Assembly (NCBI RefSeq): GCF_023856365.1
Contig: NC_064552.1
Coordinates: 1,047,811-1,111,810, forward strand
Direction of reading: 5' to 3'
Origin: Brienomyrus brachyistius
Taxonomy: Eukaryota; Chordata; Actinopteri; Osteoglossiformes; Mormyridae
DNA length: 64,000 nucleotides
Below the pieces are notes generated by a model. That model was not told the origin of the DNA. It searched no databases and saw only the letters and a program-made list of their open reading frames with translations. Shown one piece after another: positions 22,160 to 34,542 of the stretch. Every line of letters starts with the position of its first letter. Within the stretch, counting starts at the first letter, position 1. Both the position numbers and the translations under genes were made by a program.

Positions 22160-23713
22160 GAACCGTGATCTCTTTCGGGTTCAGCTCTCTCGGTCAAACC
22201 CTCTGTTCGTCACATTCGGCTCTATTTGTCAGTACTCAGTTCACGTCCAAATTGGCTCTCTTGGTCAGTTCTCAATTCACGTCCCAGTCAGTTCTCTGGG
22301 TCAGTACTCACTTCACTTTTGGATGGACTCCCCTGTTCAGTACTCCCTTCACTTTTGGATGGGCTCCCCTGTTCAGTACTCGCTTCACTTTTGGATGGGC
22401 TCCCCTGTTCAGTACTCGCTTCACTTTTGGATGGGCTCCCCTGTTCAGTACTCGCTTCACTTTTGGATGGGCTCCCCTGTTCAGTACTCACTTCACTTTT
22501 GGATGGGCTCCCCTGTTCAGTACTCACTTCACTTTTGGATGGGCTCCCCTGTTCAGTACTCGCTTCACTTTTGGATGGGCTCCCCTGTTCAGTACTCGCT
22601 TCACTTTTGGATGGGCTCCCCTGTTCAGTACTCGCTTCACTTTTGGATGGGCTCCCCTGTTCAGTACTCGCTTCACTTTTGGATGGGCTCCCCTGTTCAG
22701 TACTCGCTTCACTTTTGGATGGGCTCCCCTGTTCAGTACTCGCTTCACTTTTGGATGGGCTCCCCTGTTCAGTACTCACTTCACTTTTGGATGGGCTCCC
22801 CTGTTCAGTACTCACTTCACTTTTGGATGGGCTCCCCTGTTCAGTACTCGCTTCACTTTTGGATGGGCTCCCCTGTTCAGTACTCGCTTCACTTTTGGAT
22901 GGGCTCCCCTGTTCAGTACTCGCTTCACTTTTGGATGGGCTCCACTGTTCAGTACTCACTTCACTTTTGGATGGGCTCCCCTGTTCAGTACTCGCTTCAC
23001 TTTTGGATGGGCTCCCCTGTTCAGTACTCGCTTCACTTTTGGATGGGCTCCCCTGTTCAGTACTCGCTTCACTTTTGGATGGGCTCCCCTGTTCAGTACT
23101 CGCTTCACTTTTGGATGGGCTCCCCTGTTCAGTACTCGCTTCACTTTTGGATGGGCTCCCCTGTTCAGTACTCACTTCACTTTTGGATGGGCTCCCCTGT
23201 TCAGTACTCACTTCACTTTTGGATGGGCTCCCCTGTTCAGTACTCGCTTCACTTTTGGATGGGCTCCCCTGTTCAGTACTCGCTTCACTTTTGGATGGGC
23301 TCCACTGTTCAGTACTCGCTTCACTTTTGGATGGGCTCCCCTGTTCAGTACTCGCTTCACTTTTGGATGGGCTCCCCTGTTCAGTACTCGCTTCACTTTT
23401 GGATGGGCTCCCCTGTTCAGTACTCGCTTCACTTTTGGATGGGCTCCCCTGTTCAGTACTCACTTCACTTTTGGATGGGCTCCCCTGTTCAGTACTCACT
23501 TCACTTTTGGATGGGCTCCCCTGTTCAGTACTCACTTCACTTTTGGATGGGCTCCCCTGTTCAGTACTCGCTTCACTTTTGGATGGGCTCCCCTGTTCAG
23601 TACTCGCTTCACTTTTGGATGGGCTCCACTGTTCAGTACTCGCTTCACTTTTGGATGGGCTCCCCTGTTCAGTACTCGCTTCACTTTTGGATGGGCTCCC
23701 CTGTTCAGTACTC
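22160..23713 (+). repeat. 36-bp minisatellite, about 39 near-identical copies
   Basis: Unit TTCAGTACTCGCTTCACTTT then TGGATGGGCTCCCCTG. Diverged seed copies occupy 22160-22304; 22305-23713 is almost perfect. Variants (CTCACTT versus CTCGCTT, CCACTG versus CCCCTG) are ordered non-randomly. All three + frames and one complete minus frame are open, which is an artefact of a stop-free unit whose length is a multiple of 3. Confidence 0.98.
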
Positions 23714-25208
23714 GGCTTGCACGCTCTTAGCAGCCCCCCCCCCGCAGTGATGCAGTGCCCCCACACTGTTCTCCATCTCGCTTGTGGCTTGCTGTCTGCT
23801 CAGGCCTGCCAGCCCAGCAGGGAGTCAGTAGTAAAGTCCCTCCATTAAGGAGTTTTCTCCCGGAGTGCTACTTTATTCTGCTGCTACTCTGCAGATCTGG
23901 TCGATATTAAAACTTAAAAATAATTCATGACTTTTCACGTAGCTGTCAAAACCGCAGCTCCTGTTCTGGGTTTGGTTACCAGCCTGAGCCAGGTTTCAAG
24001 CACTGGGATGGCTTGGGGGGGTCCTGACTGGGATTGGAAGTGACTGGGGGGAGGTATACAAATAGAGTGGGGATGCATTGTGACATGGGAGGAGGCAAAG
24101 TTAGTGTGGGGCCGCTGCCATTCCCTGGAGCGGTACGTGGGTACGCGTAAACGGATAATGTCTGTTTGAGTCGTGAAGTAAAACATAAAAACATAGTGAT
24201 GTTTAATAAAAGCCTTCCGTACATGATCCTCGGCAGCTGTGAGCGCTCGATAAAGGCAGGCAGGCAAGGCCCTGCTCTGCCACACAGCGCTTTCCTCCCG
24301 ATATCGTTGCCGGTGGATGTCCCTTTAACTCGCGCTCATTTCACCGGCTCTTAAGCCGTGAAATTTATGAAAACCAGCAAGCTGATTGCTTTACGGGTCG
24401 GTTGGTTGGTTGACGAATCGACATGCAAGGCCGGGGGTTGGCTATGCCTCGGTACCGCCCTCTGCTGGCTGGGATTACTGTGGGTGTGCAGTGAAATCTT
24501 TTAGCCATTTTGAATGCCACTGATAATGCATCATATTTATGGGGGATCATGGGTGTCCTATCCCCTATATCTGCCAATAGGGGGTGCTGTGCTCCACAAA
24601 CATGGTCAAAACTGCCTTGATGGAATTGGTTTCTGGGAGCTGGAATGTGTCTCTGAGCTCTAATAGAATTGATTCAAGGTGACAGAGGTGAACTGAGATT
24701 ATAGTGAGAGGGTTTGATGAGACCCCAGTAGCAGGCAGGCTAACAGCCCCGGAGATCATTTAGAAATGCTAATATCCTGAGAGCCAGATTAACCTCTATG
24801 AGAATAATACGCTGTAACGGCTGCATAGCAGAGATGAAACAATTTGAAGGTAGTGTCATAATTGTAAGATGTTAACACCTTTTTTTTTTTTTTAATCTCT
24901 TGAATCTTTAAACAGCAAAAAGCAGCTCGAAGTTAATAAAAAGAGATTATCATGTGGATTGTATGGAAGTATGGAAGTTGTCCTGGTGGGTCCAGATTTG
25001 TGTGATGTGTCTCCATAAATGGACCGCGCTACGGGACCCCCAAACAACATGGCTACGCAATGACCCCACATCACGCTGGCGCAGCTCCGCCTGTGTGGCG
25101 AAGGTCGCTGGTTTGTACACTGCATTCCTGCTTTTTTTCGGTGAGTGGCCCCACCGTGCGATTGTCTCCCCCTGGGCAGCCCGGCTGGGAGTCCTGCAGT
25201 GATGAGAT
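23714..25208. other. Intron 11, unique stretch
   Basis: A run of T at 24882-24893. No gene. Confidence 0.5.
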
Positions 25209-26400
25209 TTCTGCTATGTGAGGGTTCTTCTCTCGCTGGATGCTAACGTCTTATGTTAAGCCCAGGATTCCTCTCTCCTGGGACATCAGCATTCTCCACT
25301 AAGCCAAAGATTCCTCTTTCTCCATATACAAGTATCCTGCACTAGGCCCAGGATTCCTCTCTCGTGGGACACCAACATCCTCCATTAGCCCCTGGATTCC
25401 TCTCCCGTGGGACACCAACATCCTCCGTTAGCCCCAGGATTCCTCTCTTCGAAGACCCTAACGTCCTACGCTAGGCCCAGGGTTCCTCTCTCAGCAGACG
25501 CTAACGTCCTCCGCTAGGCCCGGGATTCCTCTCTCAGTTGGCGCTAACGTCTTCCGCTAGGCCCGGGATTCCTCTCTCAGCAGACGCTAACGTCCTCTGC
25601 TAGGCCCAGGATTCCTCTCTCAGTTGGCGCTAACATCCTCTGCTAGGCCCGGGATTCCTCTCTCAGCAGACGCTAACGTCCTCCGTAGGCCCAGGATTCC
25701 TCTCTCAGTTGGCACTAACGTCCTCCGCTAGACCCAGGATTCCTCTCTCAGTTGGCGCTAACGTCCTCCGCTAGGCCCAGGATTCCTCTCTCAGTTGATG
25801 CTAACGTCCTATGCTAGGCCCGGGATTCCTCTCTCAGCAGACGCTTACGTCCTATGCTAGGCCCGGGATTCCTCTATCAGCAGATGCTAACGTCCCGTGC
25901 TAGGCCCGGGATTCCTCTCTCAGCAGACGCTAACGTCCTCCGTAGGCCCAGGATTCCTCTCTCAGTTGGCACTAACGTCCTCCGCTAGACCCAGGATTCC
26001 TCTCTCAGTTGGCGCTAACGTCCTCCGCTAGGCCCAGGATTCCTCTCTCAGTTGATGCTAACGTCCTATGCTAGGCCCGGGATTCCTCTCTCAGCAGACG
26101 CTTACGTCCTATGCTAGGCCCGGGATTCCTCTATCAGCAGATGCTAACGTCCTCCGCTAGACCCAGGATTCCTCTCTCAGTTGGCGCTAACGTCCTCCGC
26201 TAGGCCCAGGATTCCTCTCTCAGTTGGCGCTAACGTCCTCCGCTAGGCCCGGGATTCCTCTCTCAGTTGGTGCTAATATCCTCTGCTAGGCCCGGGATTC
26301 CTCTCTCAGTTGGCGCTAACGTCCTCCGCTAGGCCTGGGATTCCTCTCTCAGTTGGTGCTAATATTCTCTGCTAGGCCCGGGATTCCTCTCACCGGATGC
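25209..26400 (+). repeat. 43-bp minisatellite, about 27 copies, with higher-order repeat
   Basis: Unit CCTCTCTCAGTTGGCGCTAA followed by CGTCCTCCGCTAGGCCCAGG and ATT. A block of about 240 bp starting at 25681 recurs almost exactly at 25938, a shift of 257 bp (six units less one base). Confidence 0.96.
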
Positions 26401-26611
26401 CAGTATCTTCCTCTAGGGCTAGGATTTTTCACTCACCAAACATTAATGGTAACATCCAGATAACATACTGTAATCAGCCGCTGTTTATTATGGGTTCTGC
26501 CAGAGGCTGCATTTATTGTTCATTTGAGATGTTCTCTTGGAGCTGAAGCTGGGAGGATGTGATCCTGGATCAGATGCTTATGTTTCCTGACCCATCCTTC
26601 CTTCTGCGCAG

Positions 26612-26705
26612 CCTGTAAATGTAATGGCCACGCCAATGTGTGCCAGGTGCTGACTGGGAAGTGTTACTGCACCACCAAAGGAATTAAAGGGGACCAGTGC
26701 CAACT
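26612..26705 (+). CDS. atrnl1: atrnl1 exon: laminin-type EGF module 2, first part
   Basis: Residues 612-642 plus two bases of L643. Acceptor CTTCTGCGCAG, donor CAACT|GTAAGT. It encodes ACKCNGHANVCQVLTGKC, then YCTTKGIKGDQCQ. The preceding intron is 6.1 kb and holds three minisatellites. Confidence 0.95.
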
Positions 26706-26859
26706 GTAAGTACCAGCTACCCACAGTCTTCTGGCTCAGTCCAGTCCACCCTTATGATGTCACTTCCTGTTACTATTAAAGCATTTCTACTTAATTTGAT
26801 AGACTGTGTTTTTGATTAACCCAAAATAATACAAATCTGACTTGTCTGTCAGAAGTGCA

Positions 26860-27262
26860 TCCCTGTGTTCCTGTCTCCCTGCCTCTCCCTGCCTCTCCCT
26901 ACCCCTCCCTGCCTCTTCCTGCCTCTCCCTTTCTCCGTTTCCCTGCCTTGCTGTCTTTCTTCCTGTCTTCATCTCTCCCTCTCTCACTATTTCTGTTTTC
27001 CTGTCTCTCTCCTTTTTTCTGCTTCTCTCCTTTTCGTTCTGTCTGTCTCCCAGTCTCTCCCCCATCTCTCCCTTCCCCCTCCTCTGTGTTCCTGTCTCCT
27101 TTTCTTTCCCATTTTTTCTATCTCTGTCTACCTCTGTCTTCCTCTCTCCCTTCCCTCTTCCTGTCTCCCTTTCTGCCTGTCGCTCCTTTCTTTTCCCCTC
27201 TCTCTCCTTCTCTCTCCTCCTTTCTTTTTTCTTTCTTTCTTTCTTCCTTTCTTTCTCTTTTT
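26860..27262 (+). repeat. Pyrimidine-rich imperfect repeat
   Basis: CCTGCCTCTCC and CTTTCTTTC words over 400 bp; the minus strand is purine-rich. The ORFs are spurious (RKKERKKE on the minus strand). Confidence 0.9.
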
Positions 27263-27904
27263 GCTGGATAATTGTCGTGTTCACATTCGTCTTCGGACTG
27301 CTGGTTTAAGCTGACAGAGACTGACCCATCTCCTGGCTGCTTGGGGGTGTGTGGGGGGGGGGGGGGTGTGCAATGTCACCTGTGCCGTCACTGTCCCCAG
27401 GCTCTTTGTCCAGCTTGTTTACCAGCCTTTCCCTCGTGACGTGAGCTGTGCTGTTTTTATTTCCAGTGAGGTGAAAATCCCAGCGTGTGTCTTGCTAAAG
27501 GCGCGCAGATGGCGCTGGGGCCGCTGAAGGCATCTCCATTAGGCCCTCGGAGCGGGGCTGTATTAGCCTGGGGGAGGGGGGGGGGTTGTTTTTTTATGTG
27601 TGCCACATTTTGAGTGTCAGATGAATGGGCCACAGGCCATGAGCTGTGAGGGATTGGGGGGGGTTCATGGGTTTAAAAGCCCCCAGTCACACTTGTCCTG
27701 CCCCGCTCTGCCCTATCAAGGAGGCCCGTAGGTCAGGTGACTGCCATGTGTGTCCGCAGTGGCCATGCCAAGGCGAGCTGGTGGTTAGGCCACCTCAGAG
27801 GTGGCACTTGATCACAGGGCAGTTGGGGGTGGGGGGCACATTCAGTAATAGTCATGCACAGATGAGGTGACAGAAAGACGCATAAATTGGGTTCGTGGAG
27901 TGAT

Positions 27905-27947
<43 letters not shown>

Positions 27948-28103
27948 GTGTGGTGATCTGGGAAAACAGCGGCCGCAGGAGCCCCTCTCTCTATGCCCTC
28001 AATTAGACCCCTCTCCACCTGTCATTTCATTCTGCTGCGGAGTGACATTGTGGGACAGTCTGCATTAAACAGTATTGTGTTCACCTGGACACACTCCCTG
28101 CTT
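27263..28103. other. Intron 12, unique stretch with TG run
   Basis: (TG)n at 27907-27952 and poly-G near 27353-27366. No gene. Confidence 0.6.
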
Positions 28104-28738
28104 GTTCTCTGGTTTGCAGTCTATGCAGTCTGTGTGGTCTGTGTGCTCCCTTTGGTGTGTATGATCTACGACCTCCCAGTGGTCTTAGTGCTCTGTGCAC
28201 TCTCTGTGATCCCCATGGTGTATGTCGTCTGTGAGCTCCTGGTGGTCTCTGCACTCTGCATGCTATGTCTGCTCCCCATGGTGTATGCGGTCTGTGAGCT
28301 CCTGGTGATCTCTGCACTCTGCATGCTATGTCTGCTCCCCGTGGTGTATGCGGTCTGTGAGCTCCTGGTGGTCTCTGCACTCTGCATGCTATGTCTGCTC
28401 CCCTTGGTGTATGCGGTCTGTGAGCTCTTGGTGGTCTCTGCACTCTGCATGCTATGTCTGCTCCCCTTGGTGTATGTCGTCTGTGAGCTCCTGGTGGTCT
28501 CTGCACTCTGCATGCTATGTCTGCTCCCCTTGGTGTATGCGGTCTGTGAGCTCTTGGTGGTCTCAGCACTCTGCATGCTATGTCTGCTCCCCTTGGTGTA
28601 TGTGGTCTGTGAGCTCTTGGTGGTCTCTGCACTCTGCATGCTATGTCTGCTCCCCTTGGTGTATGTCGTCTGTGAGCTCCTGGTGGTCTCTGCACTCTGC
28701 GTGCTGGGTCTGCACCCCGTGGTCTGCACTTCCCCCGC
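28104..28738 (+). repeat. 63-bp minisatellite, about 9 copies
   Basis: Unit CCTTGGTGTATGCGGTCTGT, then GAGCTCCTGGTGGTCTCTGC and ACTCTGCATGCTATGTCTGC. At 21 codons it translates to a hydrophobic repeat (LLPLVYAVCELLVVSALCML). No initiation or splice context supports expression. Confidence 0.96.
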
Positions 28739-29081
28739 TTGATGGGATCCCCCGAGAAGATACGCCTAGGCCAGGTTGCAGATGATTGGTTTGCCTCTAT
28801 TTCTGTGCTGCCCTGGGGGGGGTGGGGGGATTCAAAGGATCAAATAAGAGGGAGCTGTTGATTCATATTTACTACTATCTGCCATTATTGTTTGTTTGCA
28901 TTTGAGGCTAATTGGGTTTCTGTGTTTCCTGTGATTAATTTTTGCTTAAAGCAGGATGGTGAAAGTGGGCAATGGGCTTTCATCACACAGTCCCCACATG
29001 TGATCCAAATTATACCCATCTGAACTGCCTGCCAGGATATTAGCAGGGGGCACTCTGCATTTTACATGATGTCAGTCCCCA
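28739..29081. other. Intron 12, unique stretch
   Basis: Nothing recognised. Confidence 0.5.
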
Positions 29082-30176
29082 TTACCACTCATTGCCACTC
29101 ATAGTCCATACCTGCCCACTACATGCCGCCACTCAAGGCCCGTTACTGTTCACTGCCCGTTACCACTTCCTGCCCGTTACTGTTCACTGCTGTTGCCACT
29201 TACTACCCATTAGTGTTCACTGCCTGTTAAAATTCACTGCCCGTTACCACTTACTGCCTGTTAGTGCTCACTGCCTGTTAGTGTTCACTGCCTGTCACCA
29301 TTCACTGCCCGTTACCACTTACTGCCCATTACTGTTCACTGCCCGTTACTGTTCACTGCCCGTTACTGTTTATTGCCCGTTACTGTTCACTGCCCGTTAC
29401 TGTTCACTGCCCGTTACTACTTACTGCCCATTACTGTTCACTGCCCGTTACCACTTACTGCTCGTTACTGTTCACTGCCCGTTACTGTTCACTACCCGTT
29501 ACTGTTCACTGCCCGTTACTGTTTACTGCCCGTTACTGTTCACTGCCCATTACTACTTACTGCCCATTACTGTTCACTGCCCATTACTACTTACTGCCCA
29601 TTACTGTTCACTGCCCGTTACCACTTACTGCTTGTTACTGTTCACTGCCCGTCACTGTTCACTGCCCGTTACTGTTTACTGCCCATTACTGTTCACTGCC
29701 CGTTAGTGTTCACTGCTCGTTACTGTTCACTGCCTGTTAGTGTTCACTGCTCGTTACCGTTCGCTGCCTGTTACCACTTACTGCCCGTTACTGTTCACTG
29801 CCCGTTACTGTTCACTCCCCGTTACCACTTACTGCCCGTTACTGTTCACTCCCCGTTACCACTTACTGCCCGTTACTGTTCATTGCCCGTTACTGTTCAT
29901 TGCCCGTTACTGTTCACTGCCCGTTACCACTTACTGCCTGTTACTGTTCACTGCCCGTTACCACTTACTCCCTGTTTCTGTTCACTGCCCGTTACCACTT
30001 ACTGCCCGTTACTGTTCACTGCCCGTTACCACTTACTCCCTGTTACTGTTCACTGCCCGTTACCACTTACTGCCCGTTACTGTTCACTGCCCGTTACTGT
30101 TCACTCCACGTTACCACTTACTGCCCGTTACTGTTCACTGCCCGTTACCTCTCCCTGCCCATTACTGTTCATGGTC
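29082..30176 (+). repeat. 17-bp minisatellite, about 60 copies
   Basis: Unit CACTGCCCGTTACTGTT, alternating with CACTT and TTTACTG variants. The 34-bp (two-unit) phrase GTTACTG...ACCACTT is frequent. Confidence 0.96.
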
Positions 30177-30593
30177 AGTCACTAGGGTTGTGTATAAGCT
30201 TGCTTTTCTGTCAGCTGCACTGGAGAAGTGTATGTGCGTCTTGGCTCAGGGTCACAGTTTTCTGTCACTGAAAATGCTGTATTCACTCCAGTGTACTCCA
30301 GTGTGACCTCAGTGGGTGTGGTCAGTTAAGGGTCATCCATATCAAGGGTTTTAGCTGCTCCTGTCTGGACCACAGCATCTCTGATGTTGATAGTCGATGG
30401 TTTTTACTTCACAGCCTGTCATTTTCACACACTTTATTGTGGTTATTCTGTTATCTGAGTCCATTTTTCCAAACAGATCTGCGTCCTTATTTCTGTTCCT
30501 TTGTGTGTGTGTGTTTGCGCCATAATTTGGTGGTTGTTTAATTTCAGTCAAACTCAAACCCTGTTAACCTTTTTCTTCTTCGTTAAATTGCAG
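30177..30593. other. Intron 12, 3' unique stretch
   Basis: No repeat or gene recognised. Confidence 0.5.
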
Positions 30594-30646
30594 TTGTGAC
30601 TCTGAGAACCGTTACCTTGGCAACCCTCTGAGGGGAACCTGCTACT
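30594..30646 (+). CDS. atrnl1: atrnl1 exon: laminin-type EGF module 2, end
   Basis: A 53-nt exon, residues 643-660 plus one base of Y661. Acceptor AAATTGCAG, donor TACT|GTAAGT. It encodes LCDSENRYLGNPLRGTCY, the last loop of the second laminin EGF module. The following C-rich intron stays open in this frame for 494 residues, to a stop at 32128-32130. Confidence 0.94.
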
Positions 30647-30664
30647 GTAAGTATGCCCCCCCAC

Positions 30665-32085
30665 ACCCCCATCTCAATTTCCCCTTCTCTATTCACTCTG
30701 GCACTCTGGCTAAGCTCATAACCCCCCCCCCCCCCCATCATCTCCCGCCTGGTGTCCTTCCACCCCACTTCCTCTCCCTCGTACTCCCCACGTACACACC
30801 CCCATCTTCTCCCCCCTTGTACTCTTGTCCCACCCATTCCCCTCACGTCTTCCTCCTGTCCTCTCCTCTCATGCCCACTGCCCTTGTACCCGCATCTCGC
30901 CCTCTCCCCATGTACCCATTCCCCTCGTACTCGCCTCCTGCTTACTCCCCATGTGTCCACTTCACTCCTGCCCACTACCCTCATGCCTGTTCCCCTCAAA
31001 TCCACCACCTGCCCCTTCCCCTTCTGCCTGCTCTCCACTTGCTTGCTCCCCTTGTTCCCACCTCTCTCTGGCTTGTGTCCATTCCCCTAGTACCTGCATC
31101 CTATCTACTCTCTTTGTCTCCATGCCCCTTGTGCTTGCTCCTCTCATTCCCACCTCCAACCTGCTCCCCTTATGCCTGCCTCACACCACCTCCCATCGTG
31201 CCCACCTCACACCTGCTCCCCTTATACCCACTCCCCTTATGCCTGCCTCACACCACCTCCCCTCGTGCCTGCCTCACACCTGCTCCCGTCATGCCCACCT
31301 CACACCACCTCCCCTCATGCCCGCCTCACACCTGCTCCCCTTATACCCACTCCCCTTATGCCTGCCTCACACCACCTCCCCTCGTGCCTGCCTCACACCT
31401 GCTCCCGTCATGCCCGCCTCACACCACCTCCCCTCGTGCCCGCCTCACACCACCTCCCCTCGTGCCCGCCTCACACCACCTCCCCTCGTGCCCGCCTCAC
31501 ACCTGCTCCCCTTATACCCACTCCCCTTATGCCTGCCTCACACCACCTCCCCTCGTGCCTGCCTCACACCTGCTCCCGTCATGCCCGCCTCACACCACCT
31601 CCCCTCGTGCCCGCCTCACACCTGCTCCCCTTATACCCACTCCCCTTATGCCTGCCTCACACCACCTCCCCTCGTGCCTGCCTCACACCTGCTCCCGTCA
31701 TGCCCGCCTCACACCACCTCCCCTTGTGCCCGCCTCACACCTGCTCCCCTTATACCCACTCCCCTTATGCCTGCCTCACACCACCTCCCCTCGTGCCCGC
31801 CTCACACCTGCTCCCCTTATACCCACTCCCCTTATGCCTGCCTCACACCACCTCCCCTCGTGCCCGCCTCACACCTGCTCCCCTTATACCCACTCCCCTT
31901 ATGCCTGCCTCACACCACCTCCCCTCATGCCCGCCTCACACCCGCTCCCTTTGTGCCCATCTCACACCCGCTCCTCTCATGCCCGCCTCATACCTGCTCC
32001 CATCATGCCCGCCTCACACCACCTCCCCTCGTGCCCACCTCACACCACCTCCCCTCGCCTGCTCCCCATGTACCCACCTCCTGCC
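30665..32085 (+). repeat. C-rich higher-order minisatellite
   Basis: It starts as degenerate CCCCTCGTACCC-type sequence, then becomes ordered from about 31150. A 26-bp unit (CCTCACACCACCTCCCCTCG then TGCCCG) is mixed with ACCTGCTCCCCTTATACCCA and CTCCCCTTATGCCTG units. It starts about 19 nt after the EGF exon donor and is open in the exon frame to 32130. Confidence 0.93.
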
Positions 32086-32984
32086 TGTCAGCACACCGGG
32101 CTGTGCCCTGCAGCTTTGTGTGGAGGGTGACACGGCAGCAGTCACTGAGCCTGACCTACATAGGCTCTGACAGCTCTGTAGAGTTGGACTAAAAAGCTTT
32201 GGAGTTGATTTAGCATGAGGGAACGTAAACGGATGGGTTTATTTTTGGTGACCAACGGCTTTGTGCTTAATGACCTCTGCATACAGGACCGGGGGTTGGC
32301 GGTTGGGGGTTGGGGTGGGGGGGGGCAGGGAGTGCATTAACACACAAGCACACACCTAACTCCATGCACATTCCGGGACCTCGTCATTTTACTGCAATTA
32401 GCAACCTCTAATGCTCTCAGTTGTTATACTTGGAAAGTAGCAGTTTCATTCTTACTTGAAAAGCCTGCTTGTTTTTCGGGGTTTCCGTCTTTGCAGGTTG
32501 TGCTGTCCTTGTGGGGACATGTTCAGCCACAGAATATACACGTGTGTTTCCTTGCTTGTGCTTGGACAGCAGGTGGCATAGCAGATAAGGTGCGGGGGGG
32601 GGCTCTGTAAGGCAGGGAGTGCGGCTATGAGCGCCTCAGGCTAACAGCCCCTCCCTCCGTCCGACTGTCAGGTGCCCCGGCCGTCGGCTCTCTAATTGCC
32701 CCCGCTGTACACTATTAAACCCCCGAATGAGGTGTCTATCCTGAATTGTGTTAATAAATATCCAGTCACCTTTTCTGTGGACAACAGGGTTTCCGGCAGT
32801 AAACAGACTGCTAGGGAAATGGTCATTTAGCACTAATATGCTGAATCATGTGACCTGCTGCCAGCTGAGTGGGCCAATCGTGGGGCCCTGTTGGCCGGGG
32901 GGTGAAGCTGTTCCCCAGTTGTGTTGTGCTGGATCTCGAGCTGCGGGTGTCTGAGACGTCTGCGGTGCATGATTAGGGATAAAT
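32086..32984. other. Intron 13, unique stretch
   Basis: Unique DNA with a poly-G run near 32317. No gene. Confidence 0.5.
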
Positions 32985-33182
32985 GGGGATGTGTGGCTGA
33001 ATGGGTTAGGACACCATGCCCGCAGTCGGAAGGTTGCTGCTTTGAATCCCAATGTTGGGAGTGATTTCAACCGTTGGGTCCTTGAGCAAGGCCATTAACC
33101 CTGACTGGCTCTGCTTCTCAGAAATGTATGTCACTTTGGATAAAAGCACCTGTTAAAATAATTAAAAATAATAATTAAAATA
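32985..33182 (+). repeat. SINE-like element
   Basis: GTGTGGCTGAATGGGTTAGG (box A-like), TTGCTGCTTTGAATCCC (box B-like), then CTTGAGCAAGGCCATTAACC and CTTTGGATAAAAGCACCTG, the 3' phrase of common fish SINEs, ending in an AATAAT-type tail. Confidence 0.75.
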
Positions 33183-33524
33183 TGGCTCTGGAATGAATCC
33201 TTCTGAATTGCCTGTGTGTGACACGATGCGCTTGCATCCCATCCTGCGGCGTCTGCTTTCGGTCGCTGCTTTAAGGCAGAATTTTAAAAGAATTTTTCAT
33301 CTGAGAAGAACCAGGCCACCAGCTGCTTGGGCGGGGATCCACTGCAGCCTCCATTTTTATACCTCCTGCCAAAATCAATCGATGATTTATCAGCTGAAGT
33401 TCTTAATGAAAATGCTTGTTAATTGGACGGTCCCTCGCTGCGCTTAATTTTTAATGAATGTTAATTCTTTGCTTAGCCAGGGGTTTTACTCCAGTGCATT
33501 TTTTTGTCTTTTTGTGCTGCAGCT

Positions 33525-33664
33525 GGATATTCTTACCCAAGTGATTCAGGTTAAATACCTTCCTCGAGGGTGCAACAGCTCAGTCCTCATGGGATCTGAA
33601 CCACAAACCTTCTGGTCACCTTCAGGGATGGGGGATTCTAGATGACTTACTTGTGTTTGGGGTT
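33525..33664 (-). repeat. SINE-like fragment
   Basis: GGGATCTGAACCACAAACCT is the reverse complement of a tRNA-like box B region (GGTTCAGATCCC). Confidence 0.45.
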
Positions 33665-34542
33665 TGAAGTCTCCGGGGGTGATATACACACTCTGGGATT
33701 TGCACGGCCGGTAAATACCCGTGCAGCAAAAGGACAAACGTGGCTTCCAGAAGTTTCAGGAGTCCACAGGGCGGGGGTCCGGCTTGGGGTCTGCACCTGC
33801 ATCCCGGGGGCCACCGAAGGCTAAATTTGAGCCGTTATGGAAAAGATTATTCAGCGCAAGGCTTTAATAGTGAGGTGAAACAGCCCCAGGTGGGGTGGGG
33901 GTCGGCACTGACTGCTGGGACAGGCTGTGATCTGATTCTCCCTGATGGACGATGGTGTTTTTTCCCCCCCTCTGTCCGAGAAATGTGTCAACTGTACGAT
34001 TTGTTAGAACATGCAAGGAAAGGGGAGCCGGGAGGAGCGGAGCAGAGCAGTGGGAAGGTGGGGTGGAAAGGCAGCCTAATGGGCACATGCTGCTCTGTAG
34101 GCTGCGCGATTTGCCGAACTCTTCAGCCTAAGTGGTGCTAAAAGCCGGAAGTGGCCATTTGGTCGAGGGCTTGGGTGCGCAGTGTGGCTAATTGAGTGGG
34201 GTCCTTCAGTCAGCAGGTGCCCAGTATTGCCTGTCAGAAAAGCCCGCCATGCTGATAGCAAAAGCTGAGGTGTCCCGACGGTGCAGCTCTGATGTCGAGA
34301 ACGTTGGCATGAGCCTTGTCTGCGGGGCGACTACTTCGACGCACGCTGGGGGGTCCTTCTGGGGAAGCGCTGAGGCTGTCTCAATGCGTGTATAAATAGG
34401 CTGAGCGCCCAACTCCTGCCTGATTCATTCTTTGCACTGTTAATGAAACACTTTCCAGTTCAGCAAATACTTCTGCCTTTCTTTGCCAAACTATAGTGAT
34501 TTCGGATGCTTCTGAATATCAGAATATCAGTACTGAATTGCA
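33665..34542. other. Intron 13, unique stretch
   Basis: No gene supported. TATAAATAGG at 34391-34400 is a TATA-like word (see findings). Confidence 0.5.

Noticed and set aside
22153..23848. Frames of 475-540 codons on + and 492 codons on minus
   Set aside because: These come from a stop-free 36-bp unit. Mutually overlapping open frames on both strands indicate repeat artefact.
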